Positions 11,466-23,400 of a DNA stretch of 64,000 nucleotides are shown here, one piece after another; within the stretch, counting starts at the first letter, position 1, and every line of letters begins with the position of its first letter. Source of the stretch: Ottelia alismoides (lineage: Eukaryota; Streptophyta; Magnoliopsida; Alismatales; Hydrocharitaceae); assembly GCA_037367405.1 (NCBI GenBank), contig JAZKJV010002622.1:531369-595368 (forward strand). Reading direction: 5' to 3'. Under the pieces are notes generated by a model. The model saw nothing but the letters and a program-made list of their open reading frames with translations, did not search any database and was not told the origin of the DNA. Made by a program: the position numbers and the translations under genes.

Positions 11466-11518
11466 CTCCAAAATAGGGGGCGTCACCCATGGTTGACACC
11501 ACCCCCTATTTTTGGGGT
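11466..11518 (-). promoter_or_regulatory. Palindrome with TGAC(G) motifs in the copia LTR (left copy)
   Basis: CTCCAAAATAGGGGG pairs with CCCCCTATTTTTGGGG around GTCACCCATGGTTGAC. It lies about 240 bp upstream of the TATA-like site in element orientation. The right LTR (36459-36510) and the distant copy (58231-58275) keep an inverted repeat at the same place, in the latter with different arm sequence. Confidence 0.6.
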
Positions 11519-12424
11519 GATTTTATCTCCTATTTATTTTATCCATTATCTTTTTAATTAATTTTGTAATAACCATTATCACAAAATTATCCACCAAATC
11601 AATTCCAAATTAATATGTGAATATTTCAATCATACCATTGAAAAAATATGTGAATCATATTCACAACCCAAATTAATTTGTAAATTAATTTCCAATTAAT
11701 TAATTAATGTGAATCCAATTGACATTAATAAATAAAAAATGCTATTTACAAAAAATTCTCTCTCTTCAATATATGTATATCATAAATGATATTTATAATA
11801 CACAAATATTATGGACTCTCTAATCCTTGATAATTAAATCCCATTTAATTATCTTGGATATTTATTCTCACAATATAAATCTCATTTAATCATTAATTCC
11901 TTCTTGCTTGTATACATAATTCATCAAATGAATTATTCTTGAACCCCTTCAAGAATAATGTGCTTTCTCCGCAGATACTTTGAGATAAGGACAGGGCGAT
12001 TGTATTGTTCCACGTAAAGTGACTTGGATGTTGAGATCTCATCTCAAATCTAGATCTTACGTACCTCCCACAGATGCTTGATTAAATCAAGACCACAAAT
12101 CTAATCTTCTCATTGCATCTGAATTACATTCAGACCAATGTCCAAAACTTGGACCAAGATCAGATTGCTTCTCTACTGAGAGGAGTCACTAAAATCCAGA
12201 TATGTTTCATCACTCCCTCGGACTGGAAGCATCATGGTTATACAATCGTTTATGATCACATCACCCTCAGGTATTCCCAATACATGTACATCCTGCATAC
12301 TGGAAGACCCATGGTCAACCTGAAGATTAAGATCAATTTTACACTGTCTTCTTCAGGGTTTTGTCACTAAATTTCTCAATCTTGGTCATTGGGAGTCGTA
12401 TCGATCATATGCTTTACCAAAGCA

Positions 12425-12602
12425 TATATCATACTTTCAAATTCATGTCATGCTTCCAAAACACGATGACCATGCATGATATTTGATCGGTCCCAATACC
12501 TCATGAGTGAGCTCATGTCTTCCGGTTCATAAGTGAATATGTATGATCCCTTTGAGAGATCGTATTGCTCATATGCCCTTATATGCACACCAGCTCGCCA
12601 GT
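12425..12602. repeat. 178-bp direct repeat flanking A2, left copy
   Basis: Nearly the same sequence recurs at 29168-29344 on the other side of A2, with roughly nine differences by eye. The other copia LTR has it once (about 37436-37613). The host LTR therefore carried a tandem duplication before A2 inserted at its junction. Confidence 0.75.
12598..12602. repeat. Target-site duplication of A2, left copy (CCAGT)
   Basis: CCAGT directly precedes TGATGAAT of the 5' LTR and recurs at 29162-29166 directly after the 3' LTR. Five bases is the usual Ty3/gypsy length. Confidence 0.9.
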
Positions 12603-13190
12603 TGATGAATCTGTTATTCATCACTCCAAAAGTCACAAATAGAGCCCTGTTCCCGAGAAAATAGAGGCATATTTCCTTTTATCTTGCATAAATAACACTC
12701 ATGCATGCATCCATAATTCATGCATTATAGCAGCTCATCTGCATTTAAATAAGAAGCCAAAAATCCCCTGTAAAATACCTCTTCATCAAATAACTCCTTC
12801 TCTATAATAGATGTGTATACTCCTTAATAATATAGGGAAGGATGCCACAAATCACCCTTGTAAAATAGCCCAAAATCCTGAGAACCCTTGTACATTAAAA
12901 CACACATAAAGCCGCATACAAACCCCTACTTAGGTCTACTCACTCTTAGAATACTATATATTAAAAGACCTTCAAAATGAGACTAATTTCATCGAAGTTG
13001 GAGCTTGTATGAGAAACTTGGGTTTTTGGGTCATTTTGTATACTACATATGTATATTTATGTATCTTTGTATTTATGTATTATATGTGACCTCATCTCCG
13101 TCTTTGGTCAACATGAAACTTGTAGATCTCATCAAGATCTACAACTTTCATGTTTTGAGTTTTTCCAAATTCGGCTTCCTCTTCTCTCTA

Positions 13191-13557
13191 CACGTGTTTT
13201 CCCCTCCAACCATTCACAGCAGGCCACGTGGCGCACTCTGATTGCGCCACGCGGCCCGCTGCCCTTTGTCTGATCCACCCGCGCCTTCCGCCGTTGGATG
13301 GCCATCCTGATCCAACGGCCGAGCCGCTGCCACGCACGCCCTTCATATGGACCGTAGGATCAAAGCCCATACCTCATCTCCACCGTCCCTTAGCGTCGCG
13401 CTCTCAGCGAGCCACGTGGCGGCATCTACGCCGCTCGATCGCGCCCCCGATCCTCTCATCACAGCCGCCCACCTTCCAGCGAATCTCGACCCTCAGATCA
13501 ACCCTACCCTTTCATCTGAGCCATCCGCTCGCGCCTCGCCAAAACGCGCCACGTGGC
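13191..13557 (+). promoter_or_regulatory. G-box cluster in the A2 LTR
   Basis: CACGTG at 13191-13196, then the 10-bp palindrome GCCACGTGGC at 13223-13232, 13411-13420 and 13548-13557. They lie about 340-700 bp upstream of the TATA box. The same sites occur in the 3' LTR at +13036. The G-box is the known core site of plant bZIP and bHLH factors; regulation of this element by them is inference. Confidence 0.65.
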
Positions 13558-13892
13558 GCTCTCATAACCCCTCATCTGGGCATCCCAGATCTAATCGTAA
13601 CCGCTCCATCTCGCTTCGATCCCCACCGTTGGATCACAAGATCCAACGGTGGAGACTTCGTCTCCTACCTCGGGTGCCCCTCTCTCCCACGATCTCTGCC
13701 TTGCGGGAGGGGCGCCCCCTTTCCTTTTCTGGGCACACGTCAGCCACCTTCTCCGGCCGCTGACCCCCCCACTACGCTCCCCACTCATCCCTCTCCCTCG
13801 ACAGCTCCCTCGAACACCACCATCTCCACCATATGCGCCCCACGACAGCCATAAACTTCGCCCCATCACCAGCCCTGCCGAGACCTCCATCT

Positions 13893-13900
13893 TATAAATA
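13893..13900 (+). promoter_or_regulatory. TATA box of the A2 5' LTR
   Basis: TATAAATA in a GC-rich setting, with pyrimidine/CA-rich sequence downstream (13905-13930) suited to a start site. The 3' LTR copy is at 26929-26936. Confidence 0.7.
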
Positions 13901-14139
13901 CGCCACCCACGGCGACATTCACCCCCATCCGCCACTCCAGGATGATCCCTAGAGCTCCAAGCTTCCTATTGGTGACAGCAATCGGCTGATTTGTCGAGCG
14001 ACGACAGAGCTTCTTCTCCGGCGAGATCCTCGGCCCACCGCCGTGTCGCAGCCACTCCTCCGAGCAGCTGCTAGAGCTCGGGGCTTTACCGACCTCTTGA
14101 GCGACGACCTGGAGCTCGAAGCTGAGCCCCAATCCCCAG

Positions 14140-14444
14140 GTAACCTCCTCCATTCCTCCTCCGATCTTGCTCTTCTTTTTCTTGCTTTTTCCCGATTTTA
14201 TTCGCCGTCATTGACCACCCTCGCACCTTCCAATCACCTCGGTGAGCTTCGCGTCGAAGCTCCGATCACCGCAGTACCCTCCGCGCACTCCTACGACGCA
14301 CATCACCATCCTCCGACCAACAGCTCCGCCATTTGGCCGGAGCTCGTCCACCGGATCACCTCACAACGCCTTAGGCCTCGCCAACCAGCACCACTTCTCC
14401 ACAAACGCACGCACGAGCCTCGGCTATACGTCTAACACTTGCAG
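14140..14444 (+). other. Candidate intron in the A2 LTR leader
   Basis: CCCCAG|GTAACC at 14140 and AACACTTGCAG|GT ending at 14444, with a pyrimidine-rich, T-rich stretch (14145-14210) between. It matches in place and length the candidate in A1 (6075-6385). Not proven without RNA data. Confidence 0.35.
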
Positions 14445-14973
14445 GTACTCCTTTGATCATTGGCCGGAGCCTCACCGGAGCTCTCTTCGAGCTTCATCGA
14501 CACCGAGCTCCAGCCCTCCTCCAGGGATCCAGAGACCACCGGAGCCTTCGCCGCGCACTGACGACTCTTCCGAGCAAGGTGGGAGCTGACGAAGCTCACC
14601 ACCGGAGCTTGACGACCGAGGCAGAGCTCGGCTGCCTTCACCGGAGCGCAGCCCTCTCCTCCGCAGGCGGCGGAGGATCGATAGAGAAGAAGGAGCAGCA
14701 ACCGTTCGATCCTCTGATCGAACGGTCTTCACCCCTCCACGTGTCCACTTTGCCGCCCTCGTCCGCGACCGTTGATCAGCCCTCGGATCGGACGCCTCAC
14801 AAGCCGCCACGCGTCTTCATCGACATCCCTTGGATCCATCTTGATCCAAGGGCCTTCAGGCCGCCACGTCCCCTTATCCGAGCCTCGGCCTCCAAGCCTA
14901 GGCTCGGGTGACCCGAAGCTGCATCGAAGCTGAGCCGAACCTCCAGAAGACCCGAGCCTCCGACGCCCTCCGA

Positions 14974-15092
14974 ACCTAGGTCGCCCCACGTGAGGAGCAC
15001 GTGCGACCTGGGTTAATTGCACCGATGCCCCTAGAAATTTCCGAATTTGCAAAAAGGTCCCTGTGAAGCAGACACCACGTGAGGAGCACGTG
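14974..15092 (+). repeat. Duplicated CACGTGAGGAGCACGTG hairpins in the A2 LTR
   Basis: CACGTGAGGAGCACGTG occurs at 14987-15003 and again at 15076-15092. The first is enclosed in a longer inverted repeat (AACCTAGGTCGC...GCGACCTGGGTT). The 3' LTR keeps both. Confidence 0.65.
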
Positions 15093-16113
15093 TCTTGTGG
15101 AACAATTGCATAAGTGTCCTGTATAGTATTGGTAATTGCATTTTAGTCCCTGTCAGCACGTTTACTTATTGAAATTTTATTTTCCAGTATTGCATTTATA
15201 CCCTTGAGTTTGCACGTGTCTATAGCATGCATATTTCATCATTTTGAAATTCTAAAAATTGCAAGTTGTTGAGAATTTTGTCCTCTACCTGTTAGTACCC
15301 GTGTTTGATTTTTGTTGGTATGCTTGAATTATTAATAAATTAATTGGTTCATTTGTGTCATATTTTGCCCAGTGATGCCTTTTGATTTTTAATTAATTAT
15401 CTGTGCCTTCAAAAATCGCCAAAAATTCACAGTAGCTTAAGGACATTATTTTCAACACTCCATAAAAATTGCATGTCGTTTGCACGCATAACGAGGCCTC
15501 AATAAATAGTTTAGTGATTTCCTTAAATTAATTTTAATTAATTCATTTCACAATAAATTTAAGTTCTGTTAATTTTCCTAGGTTCCTGATCATTAGACCA
15601 TCCTAGGATAATTTTAGTTCTTGGAAAAATTGTGATTTGATATTTATTAAAAATTAAAAACTGAAAATCACTCTGTCTGTTTATTTAATTCACAGAAAAA
15701 TTATTTTGAGTCGAAAAATTCCAAAAAAAATAGGTTAGCTTAATTTCATCCCATTTCATAATCTGGCCAAGTTTCATAATTTTTGGAATTAATTTGACCA
15801 TCTTTCTGAATTAACATTTAATTTGGCCTGATTTTGCATGTGTATTGCATAAAAAAGCAGAAAAAGACCAAAAAAATATTGTTCCTCGAAAATCAACACT
15901 TGTAAATTGCTGTAATCCACCTAAGGAGACAGTTGCCTCCCTGAGATCGACCTTGGACTCCACCAAGTAAAAAAATATCACCGCTTAAAATTGACCAACA
16001 TCTGACTTAAGTGGTTTTTGATCATCCTCTCGTATCCGACTGCAACGAACACTTAAAAGTAATTTGGACCATTAATTTGACCGAATTAACTAAGGGTGCG
16101 GGAGCGAGCATCA

Positions 16114-17477
16114 AAATGGCGCCATTGCCGGGGAGGCACGGCTTAGGTTAATTGTAGCATATTTTTGAGTGGTTGATCTTTCTTCTCCGGGTAGTCTGAC
16201 CCCCGGTTTTCTTGTGAATATTTCTCTGTCTTTTAAATTTTTGCAATTTTTGGTGTCGTTCTTTATCTGACCTCAACTTGTTTTTGTGCGAGGGACACCG
16301 GAGTCGAAGACGCTTCGAGGATCACGCATTGGAATTTGTTTGAGGGATTTGAGAGAACCTGTAATTTCAATAATTTTCCACATTTTTTCGCATCATTTCC
16401 AGCGGTTCCCATTCGGGATCTCGCGTGTGTAAAGATAGTGGAAACCGTGTCCCGTGTGCTGTGTGGGTGAATTGTAACTTAGCTTGCACTAGCGGCTCCT
16501 CGAGTCACTCTAGGATTTGTTTGTGCTCGTAATCAATAGGACCACACATTACACATAAAAGAAGCACCTAGACCGCAGGACTTAGTTCAAATTAAACTGT
16601 TCTTCACGCTAATAGAACTGCCTGTTTAGGAGCGGCTTTTCATCGTTTGCATTTGCATATAGAGTAAAGTTTTCAATTCTGTATTGCATCCTGCATAAAA
16701 AGCGAAAGGATCACTGTAAGTATTCTCTACTCAGCATACGCATCATCGATTTCAACTTGCATCGGCTTTTCTCGATTTCCCCCCCCTGATTTTCTCACGT
16801 AAATTAAAAAGGAAATTGGGACTGTCCGATAGGCGTGCTTTGTGGTGGACTAATTGCAGTGATAACTTAACTTTAATCGGGACTGCTAACAGTATTGACC
16901 AAAAAAAGGAATAAAATCTGAAAATTGTTTGCGGGAGATTAATCCCCGACCTTGTATTCAGGCTGAGTGAGGGTACTTGAGTGTGTGTGAACACCTTAAG
17001 GCAGAGCCCAAATCCCCGCCTTCCATATCACGAGCCAACTGATCTTAGCAAGTATCACGAGTGGGATATTTTTAAACTCTTTGACAAGTACCAAGTAGCC
17101 TCCGCCCTCACAGGTAGATAGGGGCGAACCAGCGGTACTCTGCGACAAGGCCTAAAAACTTTGTCAGCCTCCGCCTCAGTGCAGGTAGATAGGGGCACGT
17201 CATTGAGTCCCCACTCCGGATAGGAGCAAAGAAAGGGAGGATCGGCGGTATCTTAGGCGACAGGATAAACAGGAAAGACGCATCCGGCTCTAAGCCGACT
17301 TTCCTCTAGGCCGCGTAATCCTTGCTACTTTTGCTTGAATATCACACTTAAAAACTACAAGATAAATTGGACTCAACTTTGAGTCCTTCACTGTGTTGAG
17401 TGTGAACCCAGGGTCTTGGATTGTTCTTATTGCTTGCTTCAGGTAGGAGTAAAATCCTATCTTCTTACCTCATCAAG
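16114..17477 (+). other. Untranslated leader of A2
   Basis: 1.36 kb from LTR to gag ATG with no credible ORF. 17097-17272 contains a twice-repeated module (AGCCTCCGCC...GGTAGATAGGGGC followed by a GCGACA(A)GG word). Packaging or dimerisation signals are usually in this place, but no such role is shown here. The leader of A6 (62255 onward) is related. Confidence 0.6.
16117..16134 (+). other. Primer-binding site of A2 (tRNA-Asp)
   Basis: TGGCGCCATTGCCGGGGA, three bases after the LTR end, is complementary to the 3' end of plant tRNA-Asp with one mismatch (A at position 8). The tRNA-Asp primer is characteristic of Athila-type elements. Confidence 0.85.
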
Positions 17478-20400
17478 ATGAGTGATTGGGGAGATCTCGA
17501 CACACTATTCACTGATCTCTCTATGAGTCCCCCAAGTAACTCGTCTTCCTCGGTCCGAGCGCACCTTGGACCACCCAGGACTCATGACCCTCTTGAGTCC
17601 TGGTTCCCACATGCTCAGGGTGGTTACTCTCAAACCAACCCTTTTATCTCCTCCGAGATTACCGTGGAAGATCATTGCCTCGGTAATCCCTTCCTTGATT
17701 TGCCCTCTAACACCGGTCTTATTTTCCAATCCCCAGAACTAGAGGACAAGATGCCGCCGAAAGTTCCACCAGATGAGGAACAAATCAAACAGATTCTTGC
17801 CCGCCTTGCTGATGCCGAACAGAGGAATGCAGATCTCACTGCACGGATGGGACAAATCATAGCAGCAGAAGGAATCGACCGACCAATGGTCGATACCTAT
17901 AACCCGGCGGAGAACGAGATTCAGAACTGGTTGGCACCCGCAGTTCCCGCCCAGGCATTTGAGTTGAAGCCCCACTTCCTTAGTCTGCTCCCGAAGTTCA
18001 ACGGAAACCTTAATGAAGAACCATACACTTTCCTCCGTGACTTCGAGTTAGTGTGCAACAATCTTAGCCACCCCAATATTGGCCAAGATTATATTTGGCT
18101 GAAGGCCACCCCTTTTGCCTTAGGTGATAAGGCTGCTCATTGGCTGAAAAATTTAGGGGTGGTATGTACTACCTGGATGCAGTTCAAGGACCTTTTCTTA
18201 AAGAAGTTCTACCCTCTCAGTAGAACTAATCAGATGAGAACAAAGATCGCCAGCTTTGCTCAAGGAGCCTGCGAACCGTTCCATGAGGCTTGGGATAGGT
18301 TCAATGACTTAGTACAAAAATGCCCCTGCCACGGCATTTCAAAGGCGATCTTAGTCCAGACCTTGATCTGTGGATTAACCCCAGAAATGCAGGGGTTAGT
18401 CAGTGCCGCCTGTGGAGGAAGCTATCTGAACAAGAACGAGCATGCTGTATGGAAGATCCTAGAGCAGATGGCAGAAACCGGCAGGTCACAGGCCACAAGG
18501 GCCTATCAGTTGTCTCCCTCAATCTTATCCAATGAGACAACTAGAAGGACTGTTGCAGATCTGACTGAGGACCTCATCCCCAGCATGGGGATGATTGCAG
18601 ACAAGCTTACTATGGTCGAGCAGATCCACAAGAGAGTCGCGGAGATGGAGTCTCTTTCGAGCCTTCCCAAGAAGGTGGAGGAACTCTCTGAAAAGGTAGC
18701 CAAGATTAAGCTACCCACCCCTTCTGCACCACCTGTGCCTGTACATCGAGTCCATCTTGTACAGGAACAGGCACCGGGGTCTCAGAGCAGCTGGGATCAG
18801 ACCTACACCCAGCAGAACCATCATGCACCCCCACCAGTTGAGACAGAGTACGAGGAGCATCCGCCTGTATATGAGATTAACGGGCTTTGGTATAGCCGGG
18901 ACCCACTAGTCCGGCAAATCGAGATGGGGAAGGATCAGGCACACCGCCCCACCCCAGTTTACCAAGAGACCAGGCCTGTCACAGTCCCGCGATACCAGTC
19001 CAGGCCAGATCATGGGTACCAGCCGCAGCAGCGTACATCCCAGCAGGGGCCAGCACCGTTCCATCAGCAGCAGTATCGGCATGGACAGCAGGGCCAATTT
19101 AGGACGGCATCAACACCGCAGCCAGCCCAGCCCACCGAATTGGAGTCCCTCACCTTGGCGATCCAGACCCTGTCTGATAGGGTCCAACAAATACAGAATG
19201 ATTACTTGGATATGAGAACCGACATCAATCGGGTTTCTCGTGCCCAGGACCAACAAATGGCGCCAAGGACCCCAATTCCCGCACAGGTTCAGGCCAACCC
19301 AAACAGCCTGCATCAGGGCCAGAACCGACCCCGAGATCAGGTATACTATTCAGATAATTATTTATCTGAACATGAGATCCTTTCGTACGATAATGTTAAT
19401 CATATGTCCCTCAGGAGCGGAAGGACCGTGACCATACCTGATTGGGCACGGGCACAACAGGAAGGAACCTCCGAAGTTCGACCTGAGGAGAATTCGGAGG
19501 AGGAAAAGGAGGAGCACCACCACCAGCAGAAGAAGAGGACATCTGAGTCCTCGAAGCACCAGCCCCGCAGTCATCCAGAGTCCGACGACACCGATGAGCC
19601 CGCACCTCCATCTGAGGAGGACCAGCCAGAAGAAGCGGAAGAAGCATCACCGGTTTCGCCCAAGCATTTTCCCTTTCGTCAGAGTCAGAGTCAGAGTCTG
19701 TACAAAAGTCCGAGTCAGAGTCGTGTTCAAAACTCAGTTTCAGCAGCTAATGAAGATATTTCAGTTCCAGAACCTGAGTTAATAATCCCTTTCCCCCAAG
19801 CTCTCAAAGGTGGGAAGAAGAAAAACACAAAAATCCAAAAAGATGACCCTGAGATGGCCGAGTTTTGTAACAAACACATCAAGGTCACAATCCCCTTTAA
19901 CAAGTTCGTGGAGATGACCCCTGCATTCCAAAAATACCTTAAGGTGAGATGCACACCTACTAGGGTTAGCAGGAAGACCAAAAGCCGTGTTGAGAAACAC
20001 GTTCTATCAGTAGCCACGACTTGTGCAATAAAGAACTCGTTTCCTCGGAAACGAAGAGACATGGGTGCACACTATGTAGTGAGTCATGTTGATGACATCG
20101 CGTTTGCACGCACTCTCCTGGACAATGGTTCCTCGATCAATTTGATGCCCACGGCCCTCTATGAGCGGCTAAATCTCGGACCTCTTAGGAAATCTAGAGC
20201 TATTCTTCAGTTTGCAGACAAATCAACTAAGAGGTCCCAAGGAGAGTTAAGGAACATTGTGATCAAAGTCGAGGGGCAAGAATACCTGGTGGACTTCACT
20301 GTCCTTGATATGGAAACCCCTCGTAATTGGAGAGATTCCCAGATTATCTTGGGTAGGCCCTTCCTTAGAACAGCAGGGGCCTTATTCGATTATAAGAATG

Positions 20401-23400
20401 GGAAAATTCAGTTCCAAACTCCAGGCGGAGATGAGGAACTAGAGATGAAGCAAACTAGATGGCAGAGACCAGACTCCGAATCCAGCACCGAGTACTCTTC
20501 TATCGAAACAGACCGAGAGCATGTAGACTTAGTTGGGCCATGGAGACAGAACCCAGCCAGCACCGAAGCGTCCATCTCCTTTGAAGATGATCCAGTGCAT
20601 GAATCAGTCTGCGAGATCCTCAGGAACGAGTACAGCTCTGAGCCTGCATCGCCCTTCATCTTCGATGACATAGAGGCCCAAGTGGGCCTGTCAGTCCTTA
20701 CCTCCTTAGGACAATCGGAAGATGAGGAAGACGAATCGGACGAGGCGTTTGCCGATTGCATGGAGACCTTTGACGATCCGACTCCAGAGCCAAGCTTGGT
20801 GGCAGCCACTACAGAACAGGATCCAGCCACTTCCAACACCGAACCAGATTTGATTGAGCCAGACTTCTTAGACGATCATACCATCCCCGAGCTCAAACCT
20901 TTACCCACAACTCTGAAGTATGCCTTCCTTGCGGGCCAAGACAAGAAATTCCCGGTCATTATCAGTTTGCAATTGACCGAGGAGCAGGAATCTCGCTTGC
21001 TAGAGATCCTGGAGAAGAACCGCAAGGCAATAGGCTGGAGCATTTCCGATCTCCACGGGATAAATCCCGCTCTGTGTTCGCACCATATATATTTGGAGAA
21101 CGAAGCCAAACCCTCTCGTGAATTCCAACGCCGGTTGAATCCAAATTTACGAGAAGTGGTGAAAAAAGAGATAGAAAAATGGTGCGACGCGGGTTTCATT
21201 TACCCAATCTCCGACTCTAAGTGGGTGGCCCCAATCCATGTTGTCCCGAAAAAGTCGGGAATTCAGACGACCACCAACGAGGACGGAGAGGAGATCGTGA
21301 CGAGAGTACCCACGTCGTGGCGCGTCTGTGTGGATTACAGACGCTTGAATGCCGCGACGAAGAAGGATCATTTCCCTCTACCATTCATTGATCAGATCTT
21401 AGAAAGATTAGCGGGAAAAGAATTCTTCTGCTTCCTTGATGGGTTCTCGGGCTACAATCAAGTAGCCATAGCTCCAGAGGACCAGGAAAAAACCACGTTC
21501 ACATGCCCCTTTGGTACCTATGCTTTCAGGCGCATGCCTTTTGGGTTATGCAATGCTCCAGGTACTTTTCAAAGGTGCATGATTGCTGTATTCGCCGAAA
21601 TGGTCGGCGAATTCCTGGAAGTCTTCATGGATGACTTCTCGGTCCACGGCGACTCTTTTGATTCCTGCCTTAGGAATCTGGACCGAGTCCTAAAAAGATG
21701 TTGTGAGGTCAATCTGGTGCTCTCCTGGGAGAAAAGTCACTTTATGGTGACAGAGGGCATAGTGTTGGGGCATGTCATCTCCAAGAGAGGAATGGAGGTT
21801 GACCCTGCCAAGGTGGACGTGATCAGACGACTCCAGCCACCAACCAACGTACGGCAGTTGCGGTCGTTTCTCGGGCATGTCGGATTTTATCGGAGATTTA
21901 TAAAGGATTTTTCTAAGATTGCCCGACCGCTAACTGAGCTTTTAGGCAAAGACGCGGAGTTTATTGTTGATCACAAGTGTCTTGAGGCCTTTAAGCTGTT
22001 ACAAGGAATGATCATGGACGCTCCCATCTTGCAAGCCCCAGATTGGTCTCTCCCTTTTGAGATCATGACGGATGCCTCAGATTACGCTGTTGGGGCTGTA
22101 TTGGGACAAAGAAGAGATGGCGTCCCGTTTGCAATTCACTACGCAAGCAAAGTGCTTGATTCTGCTCAGCGTAACTATACAGTTACCGAAAAGGAAATGC
22201 TTGCGGTAGTGTTTGCCTTGGACAAGTTCAGATCCCACTTAATCGGATCCAAGGTAACCGTGTTCACAGACCACACGGCACTGCGATATTTAATGGAGAA
22301 GAAGGACGCAAAGGCACGTCTTCTTCGTTGGATTTTACTTATCCAGGAGTTTGATTTGGATATCCGTGATAAACCTGGTAAGAAGAACGTAGTGGCCGAT
22401 CATCTTTCTCGTCTCGAAGATCTTAATACTTCCGAGGATTCACCAATTCGAGACTCCTTCCCTGACGAGTCGATTTTTGTTATCGACTCACTCCCATGGT
22501 ACGCCAATATCGTGAACTATCTTGTCTCCAAGAAAGTTCCCGAGGATTGGCCCAAGAGCCAAATCGACCGACTCAAGTCGGACGCTAGACACTACCATTG
22601 GGAGGATCCGATCCTTTTCTTTGAAGGACCGGATTGTGTCTGGAGACGTTGTATTCCTCAAGAGGAATACCAGAGTGTCCTTTCTTTATGCCATAGCTTA
22701 GAGGCAGGAGGACACCACTCCGGGAAGAGGACCGCATGGAAGGTACTTCAGTGTGGCTTCTACTGGCCGACTCTGTTTCGTGATGCCACCACCTTCGCGA
22801 AGTCGTGTCCAGTCTGCCAGAGAATGGGAGGAACCGTTGGTTCCAAGGATGAGATGCCAATGCAGCCGGTCATCATTTGTGATGTCTTTGACGCCTGGGG
22901 CATCGATTCCATGGGCCCATTCCCTGTCAGCCACGGGTTTGAATACATCCTTCTTGCGGTTGACTACCTATCCAGATGGGTGGAGGCTATCCCGACCCGA
23001 GCCGCAGACAGCAGGACTGTCTGTAAATTCATCAGAGAGAACATAATCTCTAGGTTCGGGATCCCCAAAATAATGATATCAGATGGGGGTAGCCACTTTG
23101 TGAATCGGGAGGTGAAGAAACTCCTGAAGGATTACGGCATCGAACACCGTGTCGCTAGTCCTTACCACCCACAAACCAATGGTATGGCTGAGGTGTCGAA
23201 TAGGGAGGTGAAAACTATATTGCAAAAGCTTGTCCGCCCAGACAGGAAGGACTGGTCGCATATCTTGGATCAAGTCCTCTGGGCGTATAGGACGGCTTAC
23301 AAGACACCGTTAGGCACCTCCCCATTCCGAATGGTCTTCGGAAAGCCGTGCCATTTGCCCGCAGAGTTAGTGCACAAATCAGAATGGGCAATAAAGAAAG

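Larger units (their letters stand above)
10671..12602 (-). repeat. Copia 3' LTR, left part
   Basis: Matches the right LTR from 35667 onward with scattered differences. Starts TGAAGGATATTG. Contains the minus-strand TATA-like TATATAAGG (plus-strand 11229-11238), a GA-rich stretch (11140-11180) and a large palindrome (11466-11518). Interrupted at 12602 by A2; continues at 29167. Confidence 0.88.
12603..16113 (+). repeat. 5' LTR of A2 (3511 bp)
   Basis: TGATGAATCT...GAGCATCA. Aligns with 25639-29161 throughout; the 3' copy has 12 extra bases near 27995. The U3 part (to ~13900) holds four G-boxes and several palindromes. The TATA box is at 13893-13900. The leader part is GC-rich to about 15010 and then AT-rich. 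Predicted proteins of 60-208 residues in the GC-rich part occur identically in both LTRs only because the LTRs are copies, and no known domain is visible. Confidence 0.95.

Noticed and set aside
13228..14911. Several ORFs of 80-208 residues in the GC-rich part of the A2 LTR, repeated at 26264-27947
   Set aside because: They lie inside the LTR, overlap in many frames, have low-complexity Pro/Ser/Arg-rich translations with no domain, and recur only because the LTR is duplicated.
17421..17477. Upstream extension of the A2 gag-pol frame
   Set aside because: It begins with TTG and has no ATG before 17478; a plant mRNA would most likely use ATG 17478.
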